Positions 9,750 through 19,861 of a stretch of DNA of 64,000 bases are shown here, one piece after another. This DNA comes from Gyrodactylus bullatarudis. Taxonomy: Eukaryota; Platyhelminthes; Monogenea; Gyrodactylidea; Gyrodactylidae. The DNA lies in contig SSNU01000096.1 of NCBI GenBank assembly GCA_012064415.1, positions 41,791-105,790 of the forward strand, read 5' to 3'. The position numbers and the translations under genes were made by a program. The first letter of the stretch is position 1; every line of letters starts with the position of its first letter. Under the pieces are notes generated by a model. That model was not told where the DNA came from, made no database searches, and saw only the letters and a program-made list of their open reading frames with translations.

Positions 9750-12700
9750 GAAGAAATTAATAAAGTCTGCAACTGTAGTGCCGTGGAATTTCCAATACTT
9801 GACGAGAGCCTAGACTACTGCTTGAACATTAGTTCCTTCATTGAAGCTGATTCATGTGAGCATTTTGACGAGCAATCTCCGTGTACTCAAGATGTTTATA
9901 AACTCATCAAGAATGTCAAATGTAAATCCATACAATTCTCTCAATTCTCGGTGAGTCCTCCTATTTCATAACTTGTCTTATATTCATATTTTTTTATCAT
10001 CATAAAATTTTCTTTTTTATCTTGCAGTCTCAAATTTCCTGAATATTCCATGTTAAATATTGAGTATTTTGGGTTAACATTACATGTCCCTCTCATATCT
10101 AGAGATAAGCTAATTAGATTTTTCTATCTTTGTCTCTAATTCGATGCAAAAAAGTCAAACAGCTCGCCTCAGAGAGAAATACTCAGCGTGTATCTATTTC
10201 CTCAATTTTTGCAATGATTTCTGCTTCACTAATGATTGAAGGCCTTCCAGACCTTCCTTCTGCTACATAAACAATCCAAAAACTCTTTAATATAACGTAG
10301 TTGGGTATCGAATCCACCTAACAGAACTTTGGACCAACTCCCTAGCTATATTTTTCAGCTTCCGAGATTAGTTTAGATTAGTGTAAGGGAAGTCAATATT
10401 CTCATTATTAAGACCAGTTTCTTTTTCCTCAAAGAAGTGAGACAAAATATCCCTTTTTCCCTTGTCAATAGAAGTCTTTAGAAGTGTACTCCATGCAACA
10501 CGAGAAACTTCTCAGGAGGGAGAAAAAAAATAATATTTTTATCTATCTTCATTGTGTCTAACTCCTTTCTCATTGTGTGAATGTATAGATATAGGAAAGA
10601 GTAAACTTTGAATTAATTTTTTTTCCAAAGAATGGAAAAATTCGTTTTCTTACTACACAGATACAAAAGAATCAAAAATTGATTTGATAATTCAGCATAT
10701 AAATTCATGCTACTATATATACTCTTGACTGACAGCTTATTATTGTTCTCAATAATTTTCCACTGGGAGATTTTTGTTATTTTTCTCATCCATCTTTCTG
10801 TATTTTTATTTCCCGAATGATAACCCTTCAACTCAACTTTCTCAGATACTCTGCTGGCCTCTTATTATGAGTCAAATTTAAAGTTGGTTCATATGAAGTT
10901 GGGAATCTATGACTTTTACGAAAACCTAGAATTTTTTCTGAATTAGTAGAAATATTCATTTCTTAGAGGATTTTGAAGACGAGTGAATAATGAGTAATTA
11001 AGCTTTTATTTCACCGGTTCTCATCAGACTCTTACACCGGCTAGATATTTATACATACAATAAGGAAAATTTAAAAATCCTCTGATTGGACAAATGGGAA
11101 TTGAAAGAATATCACAGGGGGGAGGGGTAAGGTTTCACTGGATTCATTGTCTTTTCTTGAGAAAGGGATCTAGTTGTAACTGCCCGCTACATCTTTTTCC
11201 TTTGACTCCTCGTTTTTTAATTGCACACTTTTTTTAGAATTTCTTATCAGAATTTCGAATATGTTAAAGATGTTTTTGGAATCCAAATTGCCCAAAAATT
11301 CTTTACAATTTGAAGAAAAAGAATTTTGAAAAAAAAAATTGTCAAATTTCGATTTGGCACCAAAATCCCATTTTTTCGAAATTGAAACTGAAATTCTTTA
11401 TTGATTTCAAAGTGAAAGAGAGATCAAAAAAGGTTTTTCAGGATCACAATAAGACGAAGAAGCTAAATATCACCGAAAACTTTTCGAAAAATCCACCACT
11501 TTTAAGGGATTTCGATTTGTCAAAATTTCATTATTTAAAACGATGTCGTGCTTCTCCCATTTTCATGTACGTCTGAATAACTTGCATTCCAATGCCGTCA
11601 AAATTTTATAACGGTCTCGTCAGTCTCAATTCCTCGTTCATTATTTAATAAAAATAGTCATGATGAATATTTTTGAATGAAAAAGGAACTGCGGTTACTA
11701 GACATTAGGTGAGGGTGAAATTATTAACCTTAAGCTTTTAGTTTCAACTTTTCTGATAGAACTATCAATGCTAAGCATTATTTTTTAGCTTCGATTTCGA
11801 ATTTATTTGTTTAGTACAAAAACCCTGAGGATGAAAGCATAGATGCCTGGGTAAAGGAAAAATTCGTTATCAGTCTACACTAAAACCTAATCCGAAGCTA
11901 GTTGATATGAAGATGAGAGCACTAATTTTTACAATAAACTTAATATTTTTTTCCGCATACTCAGGAATACAGATATTTTTTGGATCCCATAACGGAATAA
12001 GCCAATAATTTTTTTTTAAATTACACTTAAAAGAATAAATCTTAAAAAATTGCCCAAAGAAGTGAACTGAAATTCGTCATTATCGTGGTTAATCGAACCA
12101 TTTGAATTTTCTTTCGCAAAACCATAGCTGTAGGTCATAAAGAAAAGAATATTGATTTAGTAAGAAAGGCGATGCCTGAGAATATGAAGAGATTGAGCTC
12201 TATTTCGGGCATACTCTTCAGTCTTTACATGCCAAATATAAATACATCCATATTACAAAAAGAAATCTGATTGGTTAGCCTTTCATAGGTAGTAATAGAT
12301 TTTGAGAATACATAAGAATAGATAGAATTTTCGGAGACTCTGTCTTCGAGCCTTCGCGTTGTGTGGCCAATGTATTCTGCATTGTAAAGGCATTTGAATT
12401 TGTATACTACGTATGACTCTGATAATGGGTTCGGTCTGTCTTTTGTTTTGTTAGTGAACATTCTCTTCGATTTGAAATGAAATCTCGGTTCACACATGGG
12501 AAAATTTGACGAATACCATTGTTTTATTTTGTTTTTTGTTGTGTTTTTCAATACTTCTCCTTTGAATGGTAGGAATGTGTTAATCTTCTCTTTCGCCTCT
12601 AGTTCTTTATCCATTGGTTCATCCCATTTCAAAGCATGGTGAACACTTGTTTAAGTTTGATTCTTTCCTCTTCTAAGCAATCCGATGATACTTGTTTTTT

Positions 12701-15700
12701 CAATCTCGAGAATGGTGATTTCACCAATCCCTTTTTAATAGACTTTGGAGAGTATGTTCTTTCTTTATTCAATAATAAAAAGTTTTATTCCCCACAGGAT
12801 AGATAGTTCTCATATTAAAATGTAGGAAATTTTCCTTTGTTGAGTGGAATTGTTAAATTCAAAACTCTTAATACAGAATCTCCCCTGCCGTCAGATAAAT
12901 CGATCAAACTCCTTTCTTAATATCAACGAATTAACTTTCTACTTCAAAAAGAATGTTATTGTAATTTTTGCTTGAGCTCGTCAAAGCGTGTTCTTTCATC
13001 GAATTAATTAAAAAGCGGATATAAAAAACTTTTAATGATATGAAATTTTATTGAAAAAAAAAGTTCCCTTTCGCATAATTTCTTCAGGGTCTAATTATCT
13101 TGAAATTACTATTTACTTGTGAGTAATTTATAATCTGTCAAAAAGGATATCTTTTCAACTTTATTGCAAAAACATATCATGACAACAAATCAGTATCATC
13201 CAAAGGGTTGTCATTCGTAATGACTTGGTTCTTTAAAAATACTATATATATTACAAAATATTGTTTTTTCCCGAACATCATAGTAAAACTTATTCAAAAT
13301 TTTTTGGCTCGTATTTAAAAACAGTAATTTTCAAATGAGATTTTGTAAATCAGAACAAAAATTGAAATATTTGAATTCAAAAGAATTTTTTTCTCAAAAT
13401 TTAATTCTCTATCGAATAAGCAAATAGCCGAAAACGTTGTAAACATTTGTATTACCCTAATATATTTTGAAGATAATTAGTCAGATATATTTTGGAGAAT
13501 ACTTCGTATCAATTTAGTATCAAATAAATTGAGCTTATTGAAAATCAATTATTAAATAAGGGCTTATTCCAAAAAGGACCCTAAATAAATATCTCAGAGA
13601 TTTTGAAAAAAATTCATTGTACTCACAAAAATATATCGACTCAAAATGATTTGAAACTTGAGACCAATTTACTTTAAGTTCAAAAATTCTTAGATAACAC
13701 TACCAAATATATTTGCTTTCAAAGGAAAAACAAATAAATAGAACTTTTATTTTGGGATTAAATTTCTCAAAGTTGCTTCTGGCTTGTATATATCTGTAGC
13801 ATATCTGTAGGTACTGTTGAAATCAAAAATTACGTATCATTAAAATCCTCCCTAACTTATTTTAGTCTGTGTTTTAGGCAGGAAAGGAATCAAAGATTTT
13901 CTTGAATTGTTTATTATCTGATCATGTTTCAAGGTAATCATAATACATACCTGTGTTCGTAATCATATTCTATTCATTCTCTATAATTGTTATTAAGTTA
14001 ATTAGCTTCCATGTCAAGTCGCTTATCTCACTACAATCTTTTACTTTTGTAGGCCTATAAAGACTTGTTCTATTCTCTTCTTTTTTATACCTAATAACTT
14101 GAAAATCTCCGTATCTATAGACAATATAGAATCAATATGTTTGATAGGCAGGTAGTTTGTGAAATTTCAAACGAACAATGTTCAAACTTAAGATACTTAA
14201 CCCTTTCGGTGCCGAGACTATTTCACAATTTTATAAAAACCAAAATTTAGCTATTAAGATACCAAGTTATTTGGCCAAAAATATTACTAATGCAAGTTTA
14301 CATTGTGGGCTTCAATTTAAACTTTAATTAGTCCAGAAACCTATCAAACTGGCAGAGTTATGAAGGTTCAAAAAAATTGGAAAATGGACATATATGTCCA
14401 TCGGCACCGAAAGGGTTAAAACCTTGTGTGTCCAATCAAAACATTAAACCAATCAGATTTCTTCTCAACTTTAATCAATAAACTCTAACCAACAATTTCC
14501 AATATTTATATCCGTTTTATCACTCAAGTCAGGAAGCAACATTCTATGCCGAAAAGTTCCCTGAAGAACTACTTGGTTCAAAATAAAAATTTATTATTTT
14601 TACAAAAAATTTTAATACTTTTCATAAGATAGTCAGGAACACGAATATTTTTGATAAGTTCCTGAGTATTTTTCAATCCAACCATGACTGTTATGCACTA
14701 GGATATGGACAAGTAAAAAAAGTAGACGTATTGGGCTGGGACTTTAATACACTAGGTTTCCACTTTCCCTAACGTTTAAGCCCAAAATTTTTATCAATTT
14801 CCAAGTTTTAATTTGATCAATTACGGTAATAAAAATTCTGTATCATTATCTCTCGTGATGATTAAGAAATTTAGATTTTATTTTGCTAATTTTGTTATCT
14901 ACCCCTCATAGCTGTAATTAACTCTATTAGATCTACTCGAAATTGCTTCTTCCTTTTGGGAATTACTCTCTGTATACTATACAGTGTGTCTACTTTTGTC
15001 TGCTCTTTTCACATTACAAATCTTTTACAAATTCCCCTTGTAAAATATATGCCCTCAAGGAATATCCAAGAAAATTGTGAAATACCCTCATTTCTAAAAA
15101 TACTCTCTTTTCTCACAAAGAACCTCAAGATTTCTCTCATTTATAGTATATTCGAACTGACAAGAACCATGAATATACATATATATATATATATACAGGT
15201 TTATTCAAAGTGTTCGACAGACATATGGTTAAGATTTTTTTGGAATTCAAGGTAAAATATGATTTTTTTCAAATTTCGATTTGGCGCCGAATTTTAATTT
15301 GAAATTCTTTGATTGTTCAAAAGGAGATTTTCAAGATCAAAATTAGAATAGCAAATTAAATTTTATTCACTATAATTATCGTCTGGGAGTTGAATATAGT
15401 TTTCTTGATCATTTTCATTACCTGAAAATCAATGAAGTTTCAATAATTCCAAAATCCCTCGATGACGGTGGATCTTTCGTGAATATGATGGTAATATTCT
15501 CTTTCCTTGTTTAATTTCGATTACAAAGACTTCTTTTGACCACTTTACGAATTTCAGCTCAAATTCCATATAAATGGGAATTTGGCACCAACTTGAAATT
15601 CAAAAAATGTTTCAATTTTTTTCAAATGAGAAGGCCAAATGATCTGGATTCCAAAAAACCTTCATAATATTGGTCTTCTTGATTGTTGATTTCAAGGTGT

Positions 15701-17334
15701 GTGAGAGTAATCACCAATTTTTCAGGATCCCCAACAGATAAGGAAAACAACTATGGTTCTTGATATTTTAGGAAACACTTCAATATATCGTGCAAAAGTC
15801 TACTTTCTATTTCTCGACCCTTTTTATGGCTTCAAAATTAGTAAATTAGGATGATCCGAGATCAGGTCAAATTGACGTTTCTTTTACTTTTTAAAATCGC
15901 CCCGACTCGAAGTTTAAATTTTGGGGAAAATAATGCAGAGCTTCCTCGAAAATATTTTCTGATGACGAAGGGATCTTCATGAGGAATTCAAAGTCAAGTG
16001 AATATTTAGTGATAAAGCTTCTATTTCTCATCAGACTATTACACCGGCTTGATTTATATTAAATTTTTGAGAATATATGCAAATTCCTCTTATCGGTTCA
16101 AATGGTTTTTAGTGATGATAATAATTTCAGAAATTAAATTGTCTATTAATTTTTTCTCTTTTAAATAGGTGCAAGTATGAATTACATATTAGAACTCAGT
16201 GGGTTTAAATAATAAATTTTTTAGAGAGGTAGGTACTGTACCAATTAGGACATTCCAATCTCGAAATTTATTTCATGAGTTCAATCTAACTTTTCAGCTT
16301 AACAAAGAACGTTCTCTAACTGGCTTAAATCCTAGCTTACGATCAGAGGGAAGATGTTTTAGAGGTTATCTTGTTCAGGTTTTCTCTAATTAGAACTCTT
16401 TGCAATTACAGAAAGATGTCGTTGCAAATTGTACCCTGCCGTGCTCTTTTTATTCCTATGAGAGTGATCGGTCCACGTCAACATGGCCCACGAAATCTCA
16501 CCTACTTCACTGGATCAATAAAATGGAGAGGGATAAAATTGTCAAATTCGATTACTACACTCAAGTGAAAAAGATGAAAGATGAAAAGGTTAAAGCGGAA
16601 GCCTTGCATAACTCGTCGATATTGGAGAAGAACATGCTCGCCCTCATGTTGATCAAGCCCAACTCAAACGTTCAAAAGGTAGGAAATTATTTGTTTTCAA
16701 ATTTTCTCCAGCAGTTAGCTTAGTTGTGATTGTAAATGTTCAAGAATGACTTTAGATTCAATGTTATTGGTCGATAGCTATCTGAGTTTTTCATCCATTG
16801 AACCAATCAGAGTTGAGTAAATTATAATTCAATAAGAAAAACACCTTTGAATGAAGTTTAATAACTCTGAAACCAGAAATCACATGGATTTAGATGACAC
16901 GTCATTGGAAAGAACATCTAATTTAAAATATATTGTCATTTTTCGATAAAAATTATGTCGAGACGTAATTTGTTTATTTTTCTCTTATCAAGGTTGAAGA
17001 GAAAGAAGTCATTTCTTTGACCTCATTCCTGTCACAGACCGGCGGTCTACTCTCCATCTGGATAGGCCTATCAATGATTTGTGTTGTCGAGGTGATTGAG
17101 TTAATGATCAACATTTGGGAACTCTTTCGTGGGAGAAACTCAAATCTGCACGATGAAAGCATTCCAAATCAATCTGCTTTCAGTCCAATGACACGTCTAA
17201 CGAAAAGTTCACCCCTCGATCAGGAGGATGTAGAGGAGAGGACCTCATCCAACTTGTTCGAGTTGATTGAGAAAAATCCTTCTGATGACAGGGATTGCTC
17301 AGCATTGACCCTTAAATCCTCAACTTGTGTATAG
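9750..17334 (+). CDS. DEG/ENaC (amiloride-sensitive) sodium channel subunit, 3' half
   Basis: Three exons are supported: 9750-9950, 16412-16678 and 16993-17334, all joined in phase 0 at GT-AG sites, giving 269 C-terminal residues. The first carries the cysteine-rich extracellular segment (CNCSAVEFP ... C ... C). The second has the CTLPCSFYSY motif typical of the family, followed by Ser and Trp-Pro. The last has the second transmembrane helix with the GLS selectivity-filter motif (GGLLSIWIGLSM), a basic stretch and a Ser/Asp-rich cytoplasmic tail. Family members are about 450-700 aa with two membrane helices, so the first helix, finger and palm exons are missing upstream. The family forms trimeric cation channels in the plasma membrane, gated by peptides, acid or mechanical force. 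The ligand cannot be inferred. A small in-phase exon around 16299-16379 is possible but unproven. Confidence 0.85.
10992..11040 (-). ncRNA. Hammerhead-like ribozyme motif, pseudoknot type, family B
   Basis: On the minus strand: CCGGU (11040-11036), spacer GUA, stem I strand AGAGU, core CUGAUGA (11027-11021), G, A, ACCGG (11018-11014), U, GAAA (11012-11009), an imperfect stem III, UU, then the second stem I strand ACUC (10995-10992). ACCGG is the exact complement of the upstream CCGGU. The closing pair of stem II is G-U. About 100 bp around this motif is repeated at 57000-57100, so it is part of a dispersed PLE terminal repeat. Confidence 0.65.
11273..11480 (+). repeat. Foldback-family arm, single copy
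   Basis: Matches the arms of the inverted repeat at 54310-54946 and shares the phrases AATTTCGATTTGGCACC and TCAAAAAAGGTTTTTCAGGATCA. Other single arms are recognisable near 15240-15400, 15560-15740, 24960-25090, 30055-30310 and 31165-31320. Members are diverged, AT-rich and carry no coding sequence. Confidence 0.5.
12187..12233 (-). ncRNA. Hammerhead-like ribozyme motif at the 3' end of a PLE
   Basis: On the minus strand: GGCAU (12233-12229), spacer, stem I strand AAGA (12225-12222), core CUGAAGA (12221-12215), G, U, AUGCC (12212-12208), C, GAAA (12206-12203), a short stem III, C, then UCUU (12190-12187), which pairs with AAGA. AUGCC complements GGCAU exactly. It overlaps the stop of the GIY-YIG ORF on the same strand, the place where PLE hammerheads are expected. 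Confidence 0.7.
12190..12790 (-). mobile_element. Penelope-like element fragment with GIY-YIG endonuclease domain
   Basis: The open frame 12632-12225 encodes 135 aa with a PLE-type linker followed by a GIY-YIG domain: VVYKFKCLYNAEYIG, then TTRRLEDR and E. This is the class of endonuclease at the C-terminus of PLE reverse transcriptases. In-frame sequence upstream (about 12790-12650) is rich in Lys, Glu and Leu like the linker but is separated by a frameshift. The reverse-transcriptase part is lost. A ribozyme-like motif follows directly, so the 3' end is preserved. It is inserted in the channel gene intron. Confidence 0.75.
14201..14415. mobile_element. piggyBac-type MITE with perfect 15-bp terminal repeats
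   Basis: TTAA at 14197-14200 and 14416-14419 flank 215 bp whose ends are perfect inverted repeats (CCCTTTCGGTGCCGA). Directly inside the right repeat is a 16-bp perfect palindrome, TGGACATATATGTCCA (14385-14400). There is no palindrome at the left end and no coding sequence. TTAA duplication and CCCT-starting repeats are typical of piggyBac elements. Confidence 0.8.
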
Positions 17335-17635
17335 TTTCCCGAATTTTTATCATCCCTGCCAATTATAAAATATTCCCGCGCAAATCAGTCATATAAACCA
17401 TTTGCGTACGATAAATTTATTAGATAATTTCAATAATCTAGTAATATGATATTATTTGTCTGTAAATTCATATTGAAGTTGTAAAAGAAATCAAGAGTCA
17501 AGATAATCTCTTTTTAATATTTCCTACCTACTTTCAAGTAGATTGTTTTTTGTTTTTTATATATTGAGCGTGTATGAGAGGTCATTTATTTAAACAGAAT
17601 CAATTACAAAAATATATAATTATTAACACATTCGA

Positions 17636-19123
17636 TCAAGCAGTCAACTGGACAGACGAAGAACTATTGGCATTGCCTTGGGTTGTGTTGGTTTCCATGT
17701 CTGATTTTTTGGCAATGTTTGGATTCACCCACTTTAGAGAATGACTATTACTACCCATGTTGCGGTGATCATAGTAACACAATGGACGATTTCGACACTG
17801 ACTACCATAACGACACGGTATTCCAGCAGTTGACTTGGCCAAAATCTGCTGCTTTGGTATAATTGGATGGATGTAGGGACAGGCTAAGTTTGTACAATTT
17901 GGGAAAAATTTACATGACATGGGAGTAGCCAGAGTGGCTATTTTTGGCTTTGAATGCAGGTAAATGCAATCTGGTCGTGTACATTCTCCATCGTACTTAC
18001 ACTTTGGATGAATGTACAAACAGGTGGAGGCTGAGTTTTTGCAATTTGGAAACGCCTTACACTGTTCTGTTGGATGAATAAAGTTACACTCTTCTGGCTT
18101 GTTACAATTAGGCCAGAAACGGCATCTTTCCAGATTTCTGAAATTTGAAAAGCTGGTTAGATATTTTGTCCCAGGATTCATCTGACAAAGTCTTGAAATT
18201 AAAAAAAACTCACTCAGGCAAGTGATTTGAGGATGAAATATCTTCCTTATCAGTCATTACAGGACTGGAGAGTTGGATTCGTTTAGCCTGAACAAAGTTG
18301 TTATCGCCATCGGTGTCCATTAGATCTTGAGAAGGAACGACCTTGGGACCAAGACGAGATTTTATATCAGGTCTAGTTCTCTTGGTTCCTGTCTGAATGG
18401 GAGTCTCTTCGTCTCTGGCATCAGATTCCATTTGATTGGTATTATTATTTTTACTGCTACGTCTTTCACTGCGATGACCGATACGACTTCTAAAAGTTAA
18501 ATTTTTATGTTAAAAACGATAGCCAAAAAGAAAAAAAGAATAATTTACTTTACACTGCCTCGTTTTTCGTGAATGCTAGTTTGAGCTTCAGCAACAGCTT
18601 TTTCAAAGATTTTAGAGCTAAAATCATGGTGTCTGGGCCTGCGTAAATGATGGCTACTTTCAGGTTTATTTACGACTTTGATGCTACTCTTGGGATAATC
18701 TGGAGACGTATCCTCGATATCCTTGTAGACAATTAATTTTCGAGATTCGGCCTCTTGTTCGCGTGCATCCTCCTTGTCAAATTCGTTCTCTGAGTTGAAT
18801 GAAACAGAGAGAATATCTTTATTAAAATTATTGTGTGGAGAACGAGATCTAGTTTTTTCTTCAATACGACCGGAATTAGAAGACTTTTTCTTTTTATCTC
18901 CAGATTTTTTACGTCCCTTGGATTTAAGAAGGTCGTCATGAAGCCAGTTACAAAACTTTTCTGTGTCGGAACTCAGGAAGAGTTGGAGATCTTCAATCAT
19001 CATTTCTTTCGACTTTTTATTGGCAACCATGACCATTATATAATCGGGTAGCTCATCATCAACAAATGCTCCAAGCTCTTTAAGCTTTTCTCTAACCTGG
19101 TCCTTAACAGAATCGTTCAACAT
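17636..19123 (-). CDS. ZC3H14: ZC3H14/Nab2-type nuclear poly(A)-binding zinc-finger protein
   Basis: Three exons: 19123-18549, 18489-18214 and 18152-17636, with introns of 59 and 61 nt; phases match and give 455 aa. The N-terminus (MLNDSVKDQVREKL ... FCNWLHDDL) fits the PWI-like domain that binds the nuclear-pore/export machinery. The middle is basic, Ser/Arg/Lys-rich with likely nuclear localisation signals (KSKGRKKSGDKKKK). The C-terminus has tandem CCCH fingers of the Nab2/ZC3H14 type (CRFWPNCNKPEECNFIH, CKAFPNC ... CLYIH, CKYDGECTRPDCIYLH, CKFFPNCTNLACPYIH, CRYGSQC ... CYYDH) and the conserved tail LKWV. The family binds poly(A) RNA and controls tail length and mRNA export. The poly(A) signal is at 17585-17590 on this strand. 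Confidence 0.92.
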
Positions 19124-19214
19124 TTTTTAATTACTATCTATTATTAAAACAGAAATTTACTGCTTTGAACTGCTTATTTTTGTTTCTTTTGTTATCTTAG
19201 GAGTAATATTTAAA
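19124..19214. promoter_or_regulatory. Shared 91-bp head-to-head promoter region (ZC3H14 / NEDD8)
   Basis: Only 91 bp separate the two divergent start codons, so both promoters must overlap. No TATA box is seen. A good 3' splice-acceptor-like site (pyrimidine run then TTAG at about 19197-19200) lies 14 bp before the NEDD8 ATG although no upstream exon fits in this space. It may be a 5' UTR intron or a trans-splice acceptor. Confidence 0.55.
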
Positions 19215-19448
19215 ATGTTGTTGAAAATAAAAACTTTGGTCGGAAAGCAGATTGAAGTCAATGTAGACAGGGATAGTCAGGTTAAAGAAATAAAAAAAAT
19301 GATTGAACAGAAAGAAGGAATACCACCTGCTCAACAGCGTTTAATTTACGCCGGTAAACAATTAGAAGATGATAAACTTGTCTACCAACATAGCATCGAA
19401 GGAGGAGCTGTTCTTCATCTCGTCTTGTCTCTCAGAGGAGGTCTCTAA
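19215..19448 (+). CDS. NEDD8: NEDD8-like ubiquitin-family modifier
   Basis: Single exon, 77 aa, full length for the family. The ubiquitin fold is clear: [15 protein letters not shown], the [21 protein letters not shown] core, and C-terminal HLVLSLRGG followed by one extra Leu that would be removed to expose the conjugating Gly-Gly. Position 72 is Ser; NEDD8 has Ala and ubiquitin has Arg there, and this residue decides E1 choice, so NEDD8 is favoured over ubiquitin. The [10 protein letters not shown] segment is also NEDD8-like. NEDD8 modifies cullins and activates cullin-RING ligases. Several otherwise conserved positions in the region 58-65 differ (YQHSIEGGA), so it is a diverged member. AATAAA follows at about 19467. 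Confidence 0.88.
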   Translation: MLLKIKTLVGKQIEVNVDRDSQVKEIKKMIEQKEGIPPAQQRLIYAGKQLEDDKLVYQHSIEGGAVLHLVLSLRGGL

Positions 19449-19474
19449 ATGCCAAAGTTATTTTTATAATAAAC

Positions 19475-19861
19475 AAACTGAAAAGATATCAATCGAGTAC
19501 ACTTAATTTATTGTAAATGTCGTCTATTCGAATTACACCATCAATAAAGTTCCTTTATCAAACCAAAATTCTCCTCATTATCGTCATTCTTACAAATTAA
19601 TACCTTTCTCTACTAAATTTACAACTATTTTATGATCATGAATCATGCATTTCACCAGATGTAAAACTTTTCTGATGTTATTATATGCACTGTAAAAATA
19701 CACCAATGAAGATGAAGAAGCATTCTCTAACATGTCTCTATCTAATATTACTAGCACAAACTATTTGTATTTGCATCAAGTAAGATCTAATAATAATTAT
19801 TATTTTATTCTCTACACTTTAAAACAAGATATAAAAAGATAGATATTAATAAATAATTCAT
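19475..19861. other. Intergenic spacer between NEDD8 and semaphorin
   Basis: AT-rich, with AATAAA near 19541 that could serve as a second poly(A) signal for NEDD8. No TATA box for the semaphorin gene was identified. Confidence 0.4.

Larger units (their letters stand above)
9951..16411. other. Large repeat-filled intron of the DEG/ENaC gene
   Basis: This 6.5 kb intron holds two PLE-type ribozyme motifs (10992-11040, 12187-12233), a GIY-YIG PLE fragment (12190-12790), a piggyBac MITE (14201-14415), foldback-family arms near 11270-11480 and 15240-15740, and a decayed PLE terminus at about 16010-16060 in which the ribozyme core is kept (16028-16034) but the loop and GAAA are deleted. An AT dinucleotide run lies near 15177-15195. 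Confidence 0.6.

Noticed and set aside
16028..16050. Another CUGAUGA core on the minus strand
   Set aside because: The upstream CCGGU-GUA-AUAGU is present but the loop block and GAAA are deleted, so it is not called as a ribozyme.
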